Assembly: GCA_039029355.1 (NCBI GenBank)
Contig: JBCCGI010000039.1
Coordinates: 5,553-69,552, forward strand
From: JBCCGI01 sp039029355
GTDB lineage: Bacteria > Planctomycetota > UBA1135 > GCA-002686595
DNA length: 64,000 nt
Direction of reading: 5' to 3'
The notes under the pieces are model-generated. The model ran no database searches and had not been told where the DNA came from. It saw only the letters and a list, made by a program, of their open reading frames with translations. The position numbers were made by a program, and so were the translations under genes. Below are positions 62,082 through 64,000 of the stretch, piece after piece; position 1 is the stretch's first letter, and every line of letters begins with the position of its first letter.

Positions 62082-62241
62082 CGCTGTACGCTTCGTAAGG
62101 AAATCGCCCCAAAGAACGGCTCGAAAAGCGCGTACGGGGATCGCCCTGGGGCGAACCGGATGGGGTGGCGACCCAAATAATGTAAGGTGACGCCGGGTTC
62201 CCACCTGTAGGGAAGCGCGTCTGGAGACGATAGAGAGACCC
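62082..62241 (+). promoter_or_regulatory. ftsH upstream region
   Basis: The 160-nt gap contains TAATGT (62178-62183) and TAAGGT (62183-62188), overlapping -10-like boxes in an AT-richer island, leaving a leader of about 50 nt. No riboswitch or terminator was recognised. Confidence 0.35.

Positions 62242-64000
<1,759 letters not shown>

Overview
This 64-kb window comes from a high-GC (about 70% by eye) bacterium with a Gram-negative-type envelope. Several lipoproteins with clear lipoboxes, BamD-like and LptE-like proteins and a predicted outer-membrane barrel point to an outer membrane. Sulfatase-family lipoproteins, a large carboxypeptidase-regulatory-like repeat protein, a beta-propeller/cytochrome c fusion, kelch proteins and a DUF1570-like pseudo-peptidase together suggest a Planctomycetota-type lineage. 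That placement is inference; another high-GC Gram-negative phylum is possible. No tRNA, rRNA, CRISPR array, insertion sequence or prophage was seen.

Layout. 1-5.7 kb: the start of a sulfatase lipoprotein (apparent frameshift), then a surface-glycan-like set (methyltransferase, Kdo/WaaP-like kinase, glycosyltransferase), a zinc-dependent phospholipase C-like protein, an MFS exporter and a thioesterase. 5.7-14.6 kb: LamG/kelch protein, beta-propeller diheme cytochrome, branched-chain aminotransferase, arylsulfatase, and a lipoprotein made of DxNxDGDxxD repeats. 14.7-19.1 kb: two translationally coupled B12-type radical SAM proteins followed by a 56-residue peptide gene, the best candidate for an undescribed system. 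19.1-25.3 kb: carboxypeptidase-regulatory-like protein, pentaheme cytochrome, lone receiver domain and VWA protein. 25.5-39.0 kb: a complete nuoABCDEFGHIJKLMN operon for respiratory complex I. 39-43.6 kb: a histidine kinase/response regulator pair bracketed by two exported PRC-barrel-like proteins. 43.8-48.1 kb: M32 carboxypeptidase, sulfatase-like lipoprotein and citrate synthase. 48.4-53.3 kb: small signalling, membrane and secreted proteins including a PilZ protein and a kelch-type propeller. 53.3-58 kb: two secreted proteins, imidazolonepropionase and an ECF-type sigma factor. 58.2-64 kb: CorC-like protein, RecO, BamD-like and LptE-like lipoproteins, and FtsH running off the end.

How it fits together. 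Complex I, citrate synthase, cytochromes and IlvE form ordinary respiratory and central metabolism. RecO-BamD-LptE-FtsH is an envelope and quality-control set. Several genes share one promoter layout, a TANNNT-like -10 box followed by 7-8 nt and then the start codon, which predicts leaderless mRNAs. Most other genes use GTG, TTG or ATG starts with Shine-Dalgarno sequences or 1-4 nt stop/start overlaps.
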